In this document: positions 1 through 10,958 of the stretch, in pieces
How the letters are laid out: every line of letters begins with the position of its first letter
Position numbering within the stretch: the stretch's first letter is position 1
Origin: Montifringilla adamsi
Taxonomy: Eukaryota; Chordata; Aves; Passeriformes; Passeridae
Assembly: GCA_017590115.1 (NCBI GenBank)
Contig: JAGGNK010012559.1
Span: 516,370 to 580,369, forward strand
Direction: 5' to 3'
Length of the DNA: 64,000 nucleotides
Made by a program: the position numbers and the translations under genes
The notes under the pieces: model-generated
Database searches by the model: none
Told to the model about the DNA's origin: nothing
Seen by the model: only the letters and a program-made list of their open reading frames with translations

Positions 1-1401
1 ATGTTTTGTTTTGCATCCTCATCTTTTGATGACAGATTAGGGAAATGTGAAGCAATTTCTGAAAGGAAACTGGAAGAAGCAAAGCTCTGAGAATACTGAA
101 TTCCTAAATGCTCTGGAATATTTTAAAGTGACAGACTCAGGGACATCAATATGGATTGACCAAACATTTTGGTTTAAGAAATCTGCAGCTTTGGCACAAG
201 AACAAACCAAACACAGGAGTGGGAAAGAATTCCCTGGGGCCTGCTCTGGTCTACTCCCGTTGGGAGATGTTTCCAAACCCAACCACCTCATGGAGAACTC
301 CAGAAATCAAAACTGAGTTTTTTCCTCAATTAATTGTCTGCAGGGATCCCTCTGGGAGCAGCAGTGCCAAATCAGGAGCAAATGGGGTCCCACCAGGGAT
401 GTGGGGCCAGCTCTCAGCTGTGATGGACCCATCCTGTCCTGTGAGCACAGACCATTCCCACCTCTGCCAGGCCCAGCCAAATTTCCACCACCTGGCAAAA
501 TCATCTTGGGCAAAACTTGTTTTTTCCCCCACTACAAACCTGTAGGTTGGGAGTGATGAAACAGGCTCTGAAACATCCCCTGAAAGGAGCTGGGAAAGTA
601 ATGGAACAGAAAATAAAAAGAGGCTGAAACAAAAAGCAATCTGCCATTAATTTTTTTTCAACTTTTTGCTTGACTGGAAAAATTGAAAAAATTTCAATTC
701 AGGTTAACTCAAAATGTATTTTTTCTTCCATTTGGCCATTGAACCAAGAAAAGTGTTGTCTCTTAGCTCTTGCTGGCACCTCTCTTTGTTCAATGCTGTG
801 GTTCATTGCCCCCGTTTTCAGGAGACAGCCCCAGCTCTCTAATTGAGGCTCTGTGCTGGGGAGGCTGTGGAGCAGAAGCTCCACTGGATGATTGTGGGTT
901 ATTTTGTTGTAGTGGAGGAGAGGAGAATAATCACTGGCCCACACTATCATTTGTGTCTCCTCTCCACAGTCAGAGCCACCAAGGACTCACATTTAATGTC
1001 ATTACCCAGGAATCCCAAACTGAGCTCATTTCAGGGAAAAAACGTTGTTCTGTCAGTAAATGCCACTTTTGATGAGTGAGATGTTGCTCAGGAACATGTT
1101 GACTTCAATCATGTTTTATTTGAGGGAAAAAAAAAAAGCCATAGAGTGGAACTGTTTTGATTTTCCTTTTGAAGTGATTTTTCATTTTAGCTTTTTTATT
1201 TTTCCCCCCCATTGGTATTAAAATTCTATTCAGTTTTAAAAAGTAGAACAGGTGGGAGACATTTCAGTCATGAAACCCAAGAGGCTTACGTGATCTCCAA
1301 AGCTTTTCCATCTGCTCAGAATTTTACAGGGGGGAAAAAATCCCATCCCAGAATTGAAGAAAATGAATGAGATATTGTGAAATCTCTCAGAAGAATTATA
1401 A
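1..1401. other. single-copy sequence, no gene recognised
   Basis: No repeat family or exon is recognisable. AT-rich pockets lie at about 600-720 and 1080-1400, with an 11-A run near 1128. Open frames up to 129 codons exist here but show no domain, no repeat of codon pattern and no convincing splice context. Confidence 0.6.
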
Positions 1402-1490
1402 AATCACAGAATGGACTGGGTTGGAAGGGACCTTAAGGGGCATCCAGTCCCTCCCTCCTGCCCTGGGCAGGGACAGCTTCACCTGGACTT
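1402..1490 (-). mobile_element. CR1 3'-end fragment
   Basis: On the plus strand it reads ATCACAGAATGGACTGGGTT followed by a GGAAGGGACCTTAAGG block, which is the reverse complement of a CR1 tail. The 3' end of the element is therefore at 1402 and it is cut off after about 90 bases. Confidence 0.8.
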
Positions 1491-1810
1491 GAAGAATGGG
1501 CAAAATGATTCCTACAAAGGCTTAAAATTCCCTAGGAGGAGGAAAATCCTGACTCCAAGCTTGATATAAGATCTGTATTGGGTTCTTCTAGTTGATATAA
1601 AGTATTTTGGGAGCTCTCATTTCCCAGGTGGATCTGGTGACATCCAAGTTAAATGAGAGACTTGAGCAGCTCAGGGATCCCCATGCTGGGGTGGATCAGA
1701 GCTTTGGGGATCCCACAAACACCTCACCTTCCATCCTGTGCTATTGGATTTTACCAATATTACTGAACGGGATGTGCCTTGGCTTGTCTGGTCCCTGCTG
1801 CTGAACCAAA
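1491..1810. other. single-copy sequence, no gene recognised
   Basis: Ordinary sequence between a CR1 fragment and an LTR. A 65-codon frame at 1607-1804 has no recognisable feature. Confidence 0.55.
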
Positions 1811-2386
1811 TAGTGTCACCTGTGGTCTTTTCTCCCCGGAGACGCTCTGGCTAGCAATGAGCACGTGGGGACAAGTCCGGGCATGTCCCGAGCTCCAGCG
1901 CTTACGGCCAGGGGCTTGTTGGTAGAAGAGGGTCACTCCTCAGGCCTCCCTGTGCTGGAGAAACCTTTTAAGGCGATGGTGAAGAAGGAGTTGGTCCTGA
2001 TGGAGGGTTAATCCAGAGTTTTTATTCTGGGCCGCATGGCCTCTGAATCCAGTAACAGCTCCACGAGAACCCCCGGCACATGGTGTGCTCGCCCTTTTAA
2101 CCCGGGGGAGAGGGGAGAACACAGGGATCATCAACCTGGTACAGGGGGAGGGGGGGGTCTCAGGTGAGAGGGACACCTGGATGGGCCAGTGGCCCCCCAG
2201 GGACTGGAGAGCATCCTTTGAACCTGCCAATCACTCGATGCTCCCCTGGAATTTCTGGGTTGATAGACAGTGCCCAGCAGGAGTCAAGGTGAGGGAAAGG
2301 AGAGGTGATTGACACCCCACCTGGGGAAGGAAACTTCAGGGAGAAACCAGGGAAACTGAGGCGCACCATGACAAGACACTGCAACA
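1811..2386 (-). mobile_element. solo-LTR-like endogenous retrovirus remnant
   Basis: Read on the minus strand it starts near TGTTGCAGTGTC. It then has a GC-rich U3, a TATA-like GGTTAAAAGGGC (plus about 2094-2105), a polyadenylation signal AATAAAAACTCTGG (plus about 2007-2020), and ends GAGAAAAGACCACA (1821) or at CACTA ten bases further on. About 570 bp is a normal LTR length. I found no target-site duplication, so both edges are uncertain by about 10 bp. No gag, pol or env sequence is attached. Family not identified. Confidence 0.7.
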
Positions 2387-2580
2387 CTGTACCCTGCAGG
2401 TAGGGCTCTTTGTGGGGTCCCCAGTGCCTGAGGGGAGATGAGCACAGCACCCTCCCATCCTCTGAGAGCAGAGCCTGCATGGGGGAATGGGATGGGGGAG
2501 TTTCCTTCATCTTTCAGCAAGGAATGGCTGAGCTGGGCCAGAGCAGGCCAGACTGGAGCTCAGGGAAAGGTTCTTCCCCC

Positions 2581-2960
2581 AGTATTGTAGGAGTGGGTCC
2601 CTGAACGGGGAATGACAAATATTGACTCCATGATTGCAGAAGGCTGATCAATTGCTTTATTGTTACTACGCTACACTGCACTACACTATACTATAAACCC
2701 GTCACCCTTGCCAAACAGTCCCAACACAGCTTTGACCTAATTGATCAATCAATCAAAATACCATCACCAGAGTCCAGTTAAGAAATCACGCTTTGGTAAA
2801 CAATCTCCATAACACATTCCACATGTGCACAACAACAGGTGCAGCAAGTAGAGACAAGAATTGTTTTCTCTGAGCTTTCTCACAGCTTCTCACAACTTCC
2901 CAGGAAAATCCTGGGAGAGAATTATGTCTCTTTCTGTTCAGAGGATATGTGATTACCACA
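2581..2960 (-). mobile_element. solo LTR nested in CR1
   Basis: On the minus strand it begins TGTGGTAATCACATATCC and carries a run of GTATAGTGTAGTG-type repeats. It then has the signal AATAAAGCAATTGATC (plus 2647-2662), followed by CTGCAATCATGGAGTCAAT in R/U5. This layout matches an ERVK-like LTR I know from songbirds. A CCCCC run sits on both sides (2576-2580 and 2961-2965) and is single in other CR1 copies, so it is the likely target duplication. The terminal base pair at 2581 (AG rather than TG) looks mutated. No internal retroviral region remains. Confidence 0.82.
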
Positions 2961-3084
2961 CCCCCGAGGGTGCTGGCACTGCCCAGGCTCTCCAGGGAAA
3001 GGGCACAGCCCTGAGGCTGCCACAGCTCTAGGAGTGTTTGGACAGCGCTGCAGGGATGCTCAGGGTGGGGTTGTTGGGGGGTCT

Positions 3085-3110
3085 TTTGTCCCTTCGTGGT
3101 CGCCAAAAAC
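3085..3110 (-). other. putative primer-binding/leader remnant
   Basis: Directly after the minus-strand LTR end comes TTTTTGGCGACCACGAAGGG, a TGG-starting segment in the position where a retroviral tRNA primer-binding site sits. The copy at 61652-62071 lacks it. The primer tRNA cannot be named from this sequence alone. Confidence 0.4.
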
Positions 3111-3539
3111 TGATGCCTTGTGAAGGCTGAGCTAGAACAGAGACTAGACAGAGCTAAAGAATAAAGTAGGGATTTGTTACGAGGCCTCAATGGATCCACC
3201 TTGGGCAGCAAAACCAAAAATGGTCACAAATTACACGACTGGTCACGGGGTCTCTCACTTTTATCAGTTCTGTTCCATTTGCATATTGGAGTTAATTGCC
3301 CAGTTCCAGCTTTAGCCCATGAAGTCCCATCCTTCATGTTTTTCTCTCTTCAGTCCATGTTGTTTGTGCTCTTGGGCCTGAGATTTGGATCATTTGTCCT
3401 TGGTCCCCAGCTAGAGAAGGAATTGGTTTCTCTCCCCACTCTGTGAAGAGAGCTCACCATCCCCTAACATGAAACCCAGACCCACACACTAAAGCAGAAC
3501 AAAATCTGAAAAATAGAAAAACTAAAACCTGAGGCATCA
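3085..3539 (-). mobile_element. LTR plus short leader nested in CR1
   Basis: The LTR proper (3111-3539) has imperfect inverted ends TGATGCCTT and AGGCATCA. It aligns along its whole length with 61652-62071, so the two define one family. On the minus strand the polyadenylation signal is decayed (AACAAATCCC here, AATAAATCCC in the other copy). The host CR1 bases GTTGGGG(G/C)GTCT occur on both sides (3073-3084 and 3540-3551, 11 of 12 equal). Bases 3085-3110 are inside the insertion but outside the LTR. Confidence 0.82.
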
Positions 3540-5439
3540 GTTGGGGCGTCTGGGCAGGGACTGGGACTGGACTTGATGATCCTGTGCATCTCTCCCCACT
3601 CAGGATATTCCAGAATTCTGGGATTTTTCCTCCTTTCCCCCCTGCTCAGACCTTGTGCTCTGCTTTATTCTGAAGCCACCCAAAACCCTCTCCTGCACCT
3701 CCTGAAGCTGCACCAGCTCCACCCCAAATCTCCCCACACCCCTGTGGCTGCAGCTCCCAGCTCTGCCTGTCCCACGAGGTCCCAGGTCCCATCAATTCCG
3801 TGGATAATAAATCCCCCAGTTTTCCCCCCAGCTCAGCTCCCTGCCTTTCCCCTCGCCTTCAGAGCTTTGACAGCCGCTCCCTCCCCACCTTTTGTCAAAA
3901 CACGGCTCTGATATGAGCCCAGTCAGCTCGGGATTGAGGTGTGATTGATGTGTGACTGACGTGTGATTGACAGCAGCCCCGGCAGGGGCAGTGCTGTCAG
4001 CCTGGGGTCATCGACAGGAGCAAGTGAGGGAGAGCCCGACCCTGCCACTCGTGTCCCTGACAGTCGGGAACAAGCAGCTGGGAAAGTTCCTGGGGATTTA
4101 AGGTTCCATTGGCACCCTCTGATCCCCAGCCAAGGGACCCTGGCAGTTTTTCCCTCTCAGGGCAGGTTTCAGTGCCACGTTTCCAAATGGTTCCAATGCC
4201 CTGGGTGTTCCTTCCTGTTGATCTTAAATTTGTCAAGCACTTGGAGCAAGGTGTGGGAGTGGGGCAGAGCAGAGCAGCTGAGGGCTGTCTGCTCACACCA
4301 GCTCCCGTTTCCCTCCCCTCTCCTTAGGTGGGCTCAGTTTTCCAAAGGATTCTGCTCCTGCTGGGGGGACACCAATAAATATGTGCATACATTGGTGGGT
4401 ACAACCTGGGGCTCCTCCTGTGCTGGAGAGAACAAAGGCATTGGAAAGCTCAGTTTTCTCCTTCCTCCTCCAGAAAGGGAATTTGGAGACAGACAGAAAT
4501 AATTACCCATTCCATCTTAATTACCAGGAGTGGAATTTCTTCTTTTGATTCACGGCACATTAAAGCCATTCAAACAATTCCTTGAAAATGATACTGCTGG
4601 ACTGAACCTGAGCAAGTTATCAACCCATGACCACAGCAAAAGCTGGGGAGAAAAGTCTTTCTTCTGCTCTGGCACTGCCAAGTGACAGCTCCAAATGGGC
4701 CTGTTTTGGGAAAGAACTGACATTTTTCATCCCCAAATAGCCCCATTCAGATGTGTTAGGGTAAGAATTCTTTCAGCCAAAGGGTAACTCTGAAAAGCTC
4801 TCACTTCAAGCCTCCCTGTGAGGTTTAACCCCAGCCAGCAGCTCAGTCCCACCTAGGCACTCCCGTGGGATGGGAGAGGATCCAGAGGATAAAAGAGCTG
4901 TTCCCAGGCTCTGTGCTGAGTTTGGGGCCACTGAGAGCCCCAACAGGCTGGGAGCTTCCTCCTACAGCCAGGGGCTGATGGACAACACCAATCCAAGCCT
5001 GGGATCTCACTTGGCTGCCCATCAAAAATGGGACCCAGAAGCTGCAGGGCAAACCCCGATCCCATCCCTCTGCCCTGGCAGTCCCAGGTGCTGCCAGGGA
5101 GCTGCCAGTGGGCACCTCCAGCTCCCTGCAGGCCCTGCTGCTCCTCCTCACCCACGGCCCTGGTGTGCAATAATCCATCAGATCCCTCTCCCCAATAATT
5201 GCAGGGAATTGTTTTGCCCCGCCAGGTACAGGGGAGCTTTGCGTTTCTTCTTGTTGTTACTGCAGGTGTTTTATCAAGTGCATGAAAGAAACTCAAGCTG
5301 TGCTGCCGAGTTTCAGAGCTGTGCAGGGCAAGACAGTGCTGTGATTTCTGTGCTCCAACCCCACTGCCTGAGAAAGCTATTTGTGGAGATGCTTTCAAGC
5401 TCCAAATCAATGTGCAGTTACTGTTTACCATGAAAATGA

Positions 5440-5610
5440 ACATTTCAGTCTCTTCCACTAAAAGGGAGAGAAATTTTCGAGTCACCTGCCATTTAAATGG
5501 CATCTCGCACACAGTCACTAATTTAATGCAAATCTGATACAGTTCCCTTGTATTTGTCATTTCAGAGCATTTTTGTGCTTGTAGTTTTTATGCAAATGTT
5601 ACTGCTCCAG
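5440..5610. promoter_or_regulatory. candidate regulatory segment with two octamers
   Basis: AT-rich island in GC-richer surroundings. It contains two perfect ATGCAAAT octamers (5526-5533 and 5590-5597, same strand, 64 bp apart) and the palindromic CATTTAAATG. Octamers are POU-factor sites. Conservation was not tested. Confidence 0.3.
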
Positions 5611-6435
5611 TGCTAACTGGGTCTGTGCAGTGATCACTTCAATAGCAGTAATTCCAGCTGGGGTGTCTGTACTGCCTCTCCAGGCTCTCTGGCACCTCTC
5701 TTTTATTGCTGCGAGAGAAGTGAGACCTCACTGTCAGTGGGGCTTTGTTTGCAGTGCCTTTCTCCACTCTGATCAATATCAAACTCTCAGCAAATGTTCC
5801 AGGTGACAATAAACAGAACCCTGTGGATGTGGGGAAAAGCAACAAAACCTGAGGGTGGAAGAAAAGGTCTCAAAGCCTTGCTCTGCTCTCCAGCAGAAAT
5901 GGCTGCTCTGACTCCAGTGGGGCCTGGCCCAGCCCCTCTGTCCAGCACCCTGTCCTGGCTGTGCCCAGGGTGGAGACCCTGAGGGCTTCAGTGATTTATT
6001 GCTCACAAATCATTCGGCCAAGGAGAGAATGGCTGAATCTGGAGAGTTTCTCAGGCTAGCCAGGAAGAAGGGAGGAGCCCACCCGATTTTTGTGGCTTTC
6101 CGAAGTCCCTCCTGACCCCTCAACCAGCACAGTTTGCTCAACACCAACTGCACTGCTGCTCCTTCCTACAGAATTCCAAAATTCTTCCTCCCTGTGGTAG
6201 CAGAGCAATCCCAACCCCAGTTTGCACTGGTCCAACTGGAGACCAGCCCAATTTGTTCAGCAAACCCTGCCAGCCCAGGGTCTTGCCCTGAGTCCTGCTG
6301 CCACCATCAGCCACATCCTGGCTCTCAAATCCTGCAGGTTGGCTCTGGGATGGGGACAGAGTGAACTCGGTGACAGCCAGAATGAAACATGACACACAAT
6401 CATTGTCGAGAAGAGATTAACGGGCAGCCTTGGGG

Positions 6436-6464
6436 AAAAAAAAAAAAAAAAAGAGAGAGAGAAC
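6436..6464. repeat. A17 tract followed by (GA)n
   Basis: Seventeen A residues run directly into GAGAGAGAGA. It may be a mononucleotide/dinucleotide microsatellite. No retroposed body precedes it. Confidence 0.85.
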
Positions 6465-7767
6465 ATTTCATTTTGTCCTCAGTGCTCTTGACAGGAGAAT
6501 CGTCTGTGAGTTACTCAAAGTGCAGTGAAAGCTGAGCTGAGCGCTGCTGGCTGCAGCTCCTCCAGGATCCGGGAATGAGGATGACTCCCCTACCCTTCTG
6601 CTTTGATAGAGATAAGGCTGAAATACCGAAATACACTTCAGATTAGGAGGCGCTCGGGCTGCGGGAAGGTGATGGGGAACACGGCGGAAGATGTGAGTGC
6701 AGAATGTAAACAGCAACATGGGGAGAAGGTAATTGAAAAGAGTCTGCCAGGCAGAACGAGGGACCGGGAGGGGTCAGTGCCATCCGCCGCCTTCTGCCGG
6801 GGTGTGCAGAGAAACCGCCGGGATCTGGCAATTAAATCCTGGCACGGAGGAGCTGCTGCTGCTGGAAACAGCTCAGAGCTTGGAGCAGAGTCGGGCATCT
6901 TCTGTATTTGGCACTGCATGGACCAGAGCAAGGGGAGAGAGCAAACAAAGAGCTTAAATCGGCAAAACCTGGGGAAACCGAGGCATGGGGCAGGTGATGT
7001 GAGGAGGGATTTTGGAGCAGAATGTGTTTTTTCCTGCTTTTTGAACCACAGTCTCATGCATTTGTTTGTCCTGCTCCTCTGAAGGGCTGGAAAAGGCTGG
7101 GAAGATCACGGGGACTCCACAGCATGAGGGACACCCACAGGTCCCACTGCAGGACAGGTCAGGGAGCAGAGCAGGGAGATGTTGACGTCTGGGATTGAGG
7201 ATGGACTGCTCGTCCAGGGCCACATGGCCCAGGAACAGAAGTTTCTGGTCCTTCAGAGAAGCTGAGTCCTGCCCAGGGCACAGCAGTGCCGTTCAGCTCA
7301 TTCTTCTTCAGGATCCTGCCCCCTGACCCGAGTTCAGGCACTCTGGTGCCAAAAAGCCAGGAACCATCAAAGCCACGTGTGCAGATGACAGATCTCTGAG
7401 CCCACCAAGGGGCTGCTGTGAGCCTGGAGAGAGGCAGAGACTCCTGATGGGAGCTGGAATGCTGCCAGGGCCCGGGCTTTGGGCTGATTTGCATGAAATG
7501 CAGATAAGCACCATCAACCCCTTTTAATTCTGATGAGACACTCACTGGAGCAGCTGGATGGCAACTCAAGGGCTGCAGGGAGGAGGCAGCAGGACGTCCC
7601 CAGGGACTGATGTCCCCAGTTCTGCCTTTTCCACTGTTCAGGCTGTGCTGACCCATCCACAAGTCTCAGGAATGTCCCTCATTTGTCATTTCCAGGTCAG
7701 CAGGCTCTGATCCCTCCCAGAGTGCTTTTCCTGCAGACAAGATCCGAAACGTGCCTGGTGGAACTGG

Positions 7768-7908
7768 AGTCCTGGAGTGGTTTGGGTTGGAAGGGACATG
7801 AAAGCCCATCCAGTGCCACCCCCTGCCTTGGGCAGGGACACCTTCCACTGTCCCAGGGTATTCCAGCCTGGCCTTGGACACTGCCTGGGATCCAGGGAGA
7901 ACCACAGA
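7768..7908 (-). mobile_element. CR1 3'-end fragment
   Basis: Starts CTGGAGTGGTTTGGGTTGGA and includes the diagnostic CCAGCCTGGCCTTGGACACT. The 3' end of the element faces left. About 140 bp survive. Confidence 0.85.
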
Positions 7909-8812
7909 ATTTTGCTGAGTGTTCCCCACTGTCCTCTGCACAAGTTCAGGAATGTTTAGGAATGAGAGTTGCCACCCAGCTCTGGGCTGCTCCACTGGTG
8001 GGGTAAAGGCAGAAGGAAAAAGGTAGAGGGGAGGATGGATTATTATGAGCACTGAGAGAGGCAGATTATTACAGCTTTACTGAATTATTGTATCACCAAA
8101 AGGTTAAAAAGGAGGCATCTTTCCAATACCTCCAAATTGTTCTTTCTGCTTTCTTGAAGAGGAGACAAAGGAAAAAACTAAATACAAATGAAATTAAATC
8201 AAATGAGTTCCTGGACTGCTTAATATGGTATTTTACCCCATTTAAAACCTCCCTCAGGAGACGAGGCTGATTTAATAAGCCTGAGAGATGTTGCAGCAAC
8301 GACTAAAATGCCTTGATGAAAGCACAACTTGGCTGGGGCTGCATTAGTCAGGGAAACTTCTTCCAGCTTCTTAAGAGGAGTCTTTTAATCCATTCTTGAA
8401 ATGGAAAGAAAGGATCAGGCAAAATACATCCATAAAGGAAAAAAAAAAAGCTCCATGCATTTAACGCAGCTCTGCATGGAAACTGCTCTAATTGCAGTGT
8501 TAATTGCCAGGTGGGACAGTTTAACTGGAGAATCCAACAGAATGCACTGGAGGCTGGAAGCACCTTTAGTTCTGTATGTCCAAAGCTGCAGTTTGCAGTG
8601 TGACACCCCAATGGATTTATAATTCCAGCAGCCAGGATGGGGAAGGGGCAGAGTTCCCTCCTTCAGGATGGGGGGACAACTCCTGCAGTTCAGTGCTGCC
8701 ATCCCAAACTTTCCCCAGGGGCAGAGTCTGCTGGGAGAAATCAACTCTGCCCAGAGTCACTGAGACCTGGAGGGATGTTCTGGCTGGGACTCACCAACAG
8801 TTCCCCAGCAAT
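7909..8812. other. single-copy sequence, no gene recognised
   Basis: AT-rich from about 8060 to 8560, with a 10-A run near 8440. No repeat family seen. Confidence 0.55.
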
Positions 8813-9050
8813 GACAGAATTATGGAATGTCCTCAGCTGGAGGGACCCACAGGGTCATGGATCCAACCCTGGGCCTGCCCAGACCCCCCCAACAACCCCA
8901 CCCTGGGCATCCCTGGAGCTCTGGCAGCCTCAGGGCCGTGCCCATTCCCTGGGGAGCCTGGGCAGTGCCAGCACCCTCTGGGGGAAGAACCTTGCCCTGA
9001 TCTCCAGCCTGAGCTGCCCTGGCCCAGCTCCAGCCACTCCCTGGGTGCTA
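8813..9050 (-). mobile_element. CR1 3'-end fragment
   Basis: Reads GACAGAATTATGGAATGTCC, then the blocks CCCAACAACCCCACCCTGGG and GGGCAGTGCCAGCACCCTCT. It is the reverse counterpart of the plus-strand copies at 2521-3625 and 25921-26100. The upstream limit is blurred by CCTGTCCC repeats near 9050-9065. Confidence 0.85.
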
Positions 9051-10861
9051 TCCCTGTCCCTGTCCCAGGGATCCATGCCCAGCCTTTTAACTTGTTCTGC
9101 TTTTGGGGGACTCAGCAGCTCCTCACAATTCCGTACCACTGGCAAAAGCAACTTCATCCTGCTCTGCGAAAAGCCCAGACAGGGAGGGGTTGAGGATGAA
9201 CCACCCACCTGGAGATCAAGGCTTGGAGGTCAAGGAGCTTCCCAGCCCTTATTCCATCCACCCCTGCCAATTCCAGCCCCACTGACCCCATCCCAAAAGC
9301 TCTCAGCTGTCATGGTTGAGCACAAGCTGCCATCCCTCCCACGCTGCCCCAGCCCCGCCTGTCTTGCACCACACCCGACTGGAATTTGGGATTTATGAAT
9401 GCATGGAGGGAGGCAGAGGATCCTGATCCCACCCATCCTGCTTTCCTGCAGCAGTTGTGGCTCAGGGAAGCTGCTCTTTGCCTAAATCTGCCTGTGTGGA
9501 GCTCAGGGAATGCTCTGGAATTGCTCACATCCAATCTTTTCCCACTGTGGGTGAACACAAACCCCTCTGCATATGGTGGTAAATTCCTGACCTTGGAATA
9601 AGGTCAGGACCACAGGAGCTGTTTTCAGAAGCTGGATGGCAAAGCAGGTTTTCCAGGTGTTGGACCAGCTCTGTCACTTCGTGACTGCAAAGAAACCCTT
9701 CAGTGTGTTTCTATTTCACCCCAAATACACCAGAGAAGCTTCCCCACTCTGGAGCCCACTACTCAGGAGAAGGAACCCTCACTCTCAGAACTGATTTCCT
9801 GATTATTTTGTGGTTTGGCAGCATTCTCAAGAAAAGCCTCCCTGCAATTCTCCTGTCACAGGTGCAGTGACAAAGGCAGAAGATTTGGTGTTTAGAGCAC
9901 AAAGGCACAGGGAGAGGATGAGGGAGTGACTTCAGGCCTTGGCTTTGGAGTCTGGGAGAGCTCAGCCCTTGCACAGCTGAAATCTGTAATTCTTCTTGGT
10001 GGCTAAATGGAGATTTAGCCAAAGAGACCTTTTTCCCCCTTAACTTTTGTAAGTTTTAGTGAAACCTGTGATACTCACACATATCTACACTTGTAGACCT
10101 TTTTGATTTATTAGTCAAATGTCTGCACGGAAAAGTTTGACTGAAAAAATAGAAAAGCTGTGCCATGATTTAAACTTCCCCCCCCCCAGAAAAAAGTCAA
10201 TGTCTGTTTAAACATCTTATTTTTAAAAAAACAAAGTCATCAGTAAATCCGGCAGCAATAACATGAGCCAACTGTTAAAAGGCTTGGATTTATAAATCCA
10301 CTTACAAGAAATATTTCAATTTCTAGTCAACTTTTGCAAGACACAATCCCATAGCAAAAGCAAAGCCAGACATGCCATGAAAAAATCAATGCCTGTTTCA
10401 GGCTCCAGGCTTTCATGAGCTGCACTGAGGTGAAATGGAAACCTGTGCCTGCCCACAGTGAGCTCTGACAGCCCTTTCTGTGCAGCAAATGCAAAATCCT
10501 CCCTCAGCTGCCGTGAGGAGCTGGTTTGAGCTGCACAGGCACGGCTTGGGACAGCACACCGTGTGACAGGGACACCCGAGGGGACAGGGAGGGACCAGGG
10601 AGATGCAGTGCCCCCAGCACAGCAGGAACAGGGGACGGTCTGAGCAGCACTGATCCCTCCTGGATGGACGTGGAGCAGATGGGCTCTGTTTAAAGGAGTT
10701 CTTATCCAGTGCTTTGTGCCCTGTGGAATGCCAGTAAATGACACTGGAGCACAGGGCAGCAGAGGGGTTGGGGTTAGGGTGGAATCCCACACAGAGCTCA
10801 GAGCCCCTGGCACAGAAATCCCAGCTTGGCTTTGTTTCACTCCAGGAACATACCAGGAAAG
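9051..10861. other. single-copy sequence, no gene recognised
   Basis: GC-moderate to 10000, then AT-rich to about 10340, then GC-rich. Minus-strand frames of 174-177 codons at 10316-10946 overlap each other and carry no domain. A single GGGGTTAGGGT near 10770 is not a telomeric array. Confidence 0.55.
10020..10340. promoter_or_regulatory. AT-rich candidate element with perfect palindrome
   Basis: Contains the 16-bp perfect palindrome TGGATTTATAAATCCA at 10285-10300, a C10 run near 10180 and several homeodomain-like AT motifs. No repeat similarity seen inside the window. Regulatory role is a guess. Confidence 0.3.
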
Positions 10862-10958
10862 GCAAACCCCTTCTCAGGGAATGAAACCCCTTTTTGGGGA
10901 ATGCAAAGCCTTCTTGGGGAATGCAATCCCTTCTCAGGGAATGCAAACCCCTTCTCAG
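10862..10958. repeat. short tandem array, about 20-bp unit
   Basis: Between four and five imperfect copies of a unit of the type CCCTTCTCAGGGAATGCAAA. Copies differ mainly by CTCAGGG versus TTTGGGG. Confidence 0.85.

Larger units (their letters stand above)
2521..3625 (+). mobile_element. CR1 element split by two LTR insertions
   Basis: Three pieces read as one plus-strand CR1: 2521-2580 (ends TTCTTCCCCC), 2961-3084 (GAGGGTGCTGGCACTGCCC through GGGTGGGGTTGTTGGGG) and 3540-3625 (GTCTGGGCAGGGACTGGGAC through GATATTCCAGAATTC). Removing 2581-2960 and 3085-3539 restores the same order seen in the intact copy at 25921-26100 and in the reverse copy at 8813-9050. Confidence 0.85.
3626..7767. other. 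long single-copy stretch, no gene recognised
   Basis: Four kilobases without CR1, LTR or tandem arrays apart from an A17-GA tract. Pyrimidine-rich at 3620-3760. An open frame of 179 codons at 3963-4502 and one of 235 codons on the minus strand at 4853-5560 overlap each other and show no domain, so I do not call them genes. A small cluster of CpGs lies at about 6640-6840. Confidence 0.6.

Noticed and set aside
10766..10782. Telomere-like GGGGTTAGGGT
   Set aside because: A single copy; interstitial telomeric DNA would show repeated TTAGGG.
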